Shown: positions 62,334-64,000 of the stretch, piece after piece
How positions within the stretch are numbered: the first letter of the stretch is position 1
Layout: the number at the start of each line of letters is the position of its first letter
Assembly: GCA_003993805.1 (NCBI GenBank)
Contig: RSEF01000012.1
Coordinates: 3,311,239-3,375,238, forward strand
Direction of reading: 5' to 3'
From: Himantopus leucocephalus
Lineage: Eukaryota > Chordata > Aves > Charadriiformes > Recurvirostridae
DNA: 64,000 nt
Translations under genes and position numbers: made by a program
Notes under the pieces: generated by a model
What the model was told of the DNA's origin: nothing
Database searches by the model: none
The model's input: only the letters and a program-made list of their open reading frames with translations

Positions 62334-62450
62334 CACCGAGGGACTCCCTCCGTGAGTAACGGCGCCCACGGGGACACCTTGGCTCGTCCCCTTCCCGCTC
62401 CGCAGCCTGAGCGGGACCTGTGAAGACCTCGCCGTCTGATTTTAGACGCG

Positions 62451-64000
62451 CGGCGCCAGGGCCAAGACACGGCAAAGCAGCGGAGAGGCTTTAAGGACAT
62501 CCCCCTCCCTGTTCAGCCACGCGCAAAAACAGCTTTCAGGACGAGCGAGGCAAGAAACTACATGTCATCTTTGGGAAAAGAGGTGGTGCAGAAAGCATCG
62601 GTTTTCTTCCAAAAGCCTGTTGACCTGCAAGTGTTTGGAATTCGGCACACTTGGAAACAGGCGGAGGAACTGGGTAAACCGAGTTCTGCCCAGTGCGTGA
62701 ACCTCTCCGTTAAATGTTGCGAGATGTCCTACGGCCAAAGGACACCCCTTTGGCCTGTATTTAGAGGACTGCATTGCATCTTTTAAGCGTGGTACCAGCC
62801 TGGAAAGATTTTTTTGTTTGAAATAAGTACAAGCGTAACGCTTATGCGAGCGCAAACCGAGCGGTACGCACACTGCCCAGGCACCCCACGGGTCACACCG
62901 AGGGAACGCGAGCAGCTGGGCTCAGAGCGGCACTCCTGTGGGGCAGAAAGGTTGGAGCTGTGGAAACGTTGGGTTGAACAGTCTGTGCCAGCACAAACTT
63001 CGTATTATTCTGATGAATAGAGTACATGGCTTGTTTGAGACAAAGAACTTTGCTGATGACTCGTTAGCATCATCACTGCTGTACCTCCGAGTTTGAGGAA
63101 TAACCACAATTCATCTCTTTACAATAAAAATTTTGTCTTGACAACAGTTGTCCTGGCAAGGCAGTTTGCCCCAGAGCTCCAAACCAATAGTTCTGTCCCT
63201 AAACCAACAGACTCACTTCCTCCACACCACTGCCAAGTGTCAGCTGAGTTTCACAACAGGGGCAGCGACACAGATGCTGACACAGCTGTGACCCCCCCAT
63301 CCTCAGCATAGTGACAAGATTCTTCAGCTGTTTTAAAGCTTTTAAAAGAGCAGCTGTGTTCAGTATAGCCAGGATTCCTGGAGTTAACAAAAAAGCTTTG
63401 TCTCTAGTTCAAAGACTAAGGTCAGGACTTTATCACCAGACTGCCTGCAGCCGTAACTGAACGCACTTCCCAAAAAGCAGTCTTCTTTCAGAAGTTCATG
63501 CAATACCCCAACCATTTTTTCCCTCCTTGTCTTATTTAAATACATCCTCTTGCTTCACTGGTTGTGTCTCTTAAACCCACTTTAGGAAAATTATGATTAG
63601 AATTATGTTGATTTCTTGACACTGTTAGTTAGGTTCTAAGACCTTATATTCTCCTTTGTTAAAACAGAGCTAACCACTCCTTTATTCTTCTCCAAGGCCT
63701 GCCATGTGCCAGAGAAGCTCTTCAGAGAGACCTCACCTTTGAAGAAACTAAATAATATCTTTGTTTTCCCAACCGCACATCTTAATCCTTTTCCCCTTTC
63801 TTGCCTGTCAGCTGTAAGAACCTGACATCACCTCTAGTTCACCAGCTGCAAAAGCCATACCCAGGGAGTTAAGAGGAGGAAAAAACTTTGTCTGCAGACC
63901 TTTAAAAATTAAATCCAGTTTTACTGCTATTTAGAGATTACCAGCTAACATCCATTCAACAACAGAAGTGTGAAGAAGAGACTCAGTCAGGCTAGTGTTT
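62451..64000. other. Upstream flank of the BTG1/2-like gene, nothing recognised
   Basis: CpG content falls off after about 62500. Open frames up to about 100 codons on either strand show no known motif. No tRNA, snoRNA or repeat was recognised. A divergent non-coding transcript from the CpG island is possible but nothing in the sequence proves it. Confidence 0.6.

Larger units (their letters stand above)
61800..62450 (-). promoter_or_regulatory. CpG-island promoter of the BTG1/2-like gene
   Basis: Abrupt GC- and CpG-dense block with AT-rich DNA on both sides. It holds three CCAAT motifs (62125-62129 plus strand; 62208-62212 and 62259-62263 minus strand), a CRE-like TGACGT (62150-62155, minus strand) and two GGGGCGGGGC Sp1 boxes (62304-62313 and 62324-62333). 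This layout suits an inducible, TATA-less BTG promoter. Confidence 0.8.

Noticed and set aside
62034..62369. 112-codon in-frame N-terminal extension of the BTG-like protein
   Set aside because: It is only proline/arginine/glycine-rich CpG-island translation. BTG-family proteins start close to the helix that begins at MRTEIS, and the region carries promoter motifs.
63045..63110. Possible C/D-box snoRNA start (TGATGAC)
   Set aside because: No D box (CTGA) at a suitable distance and no terminal stem.
1..64000. CRISPR arrays, insertion sequences, operons, phage or bacterial origin
   Set aside because: The window has intron-split vertebrate genes, CpG islands and no regularly spaced repeats.

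Overview
The window looks like nuclear DNA of a vertebrate, most likely a bird. It has split genes with GT-AG introns, two CpG-island promoters and very few interspersed repeats (one probable CR1-type relic and one possible MIR-like scrap). The three recognised genes encode amniote-type CENPP, IPPK and a BTG/TOB-family protein. There are no bacterial features: no operons, Shine-Dalgarno sites, CRISPR arrays or insertion sequences. Most long open frames are chance frames in introns or CpG islands. Species and chromosome cannot be fixed from the sequence alone.

Layout. (1) 1-8111, plus strand: the 3' part of CENPP (centromere protein P), with three coding exons at 5436-5515, 7586-7677 and 7990-8111. 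The first 5.4 kb is upstream intron. (2) 8112-11302: the shared 3' zone, where CENPP and IPPK converge tail to tail. (3) 11303-42132, minus strand: a complete IPPK gene (inositol-pentakisphosphate 2-kinase). Thirteen coding exons join in one frame to 491 codons plus stop, and intron 1 is 13.75 kb. The promoter is a CpG island at about 41600-42400 with a YY1-type element. (4) About 42450-60800: 18 kb with no recognisable gene. It holds low-complexity tracts, assembly scars and a probable CR1 relic near 57.5-58.0 kb. (5) 61439-62033, minus strand: a compact two-exon BTG1/BTG2-like gene of 156 codons with a 124-nt intron, under a second CpG island (about 61800-62450) with CCAAT boxes, GC boxes and a CRE-like site. 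(6) 62450-64000: upstream flank with nothing recognised.

How the genes relate. The CENPP-IPPK pair is the same neighbourhood as on human chromosome 9q22, where IPPK is followed by BICD2 and, as far as I recall, no BTG gene lies there. The three genes do not share a pathway: CENPP is a kinetochore (CCAN) subunit, IPPK makes InsP6, and the BTG-like protein should be an antiproliferative CCR4-NOT adaptor. The BTG1/2-like gene is the most interesting item, because it looks like a third BTG1/2-class locus that is missing from this place in human. Other notable features are G-quadruplex-type tracts near splice sites, possible 3'-end overlap of CENPP and IPPK, an overlapping upstream frame in the IPPK leader, and false-duplication-like repeats joined by single Ns.
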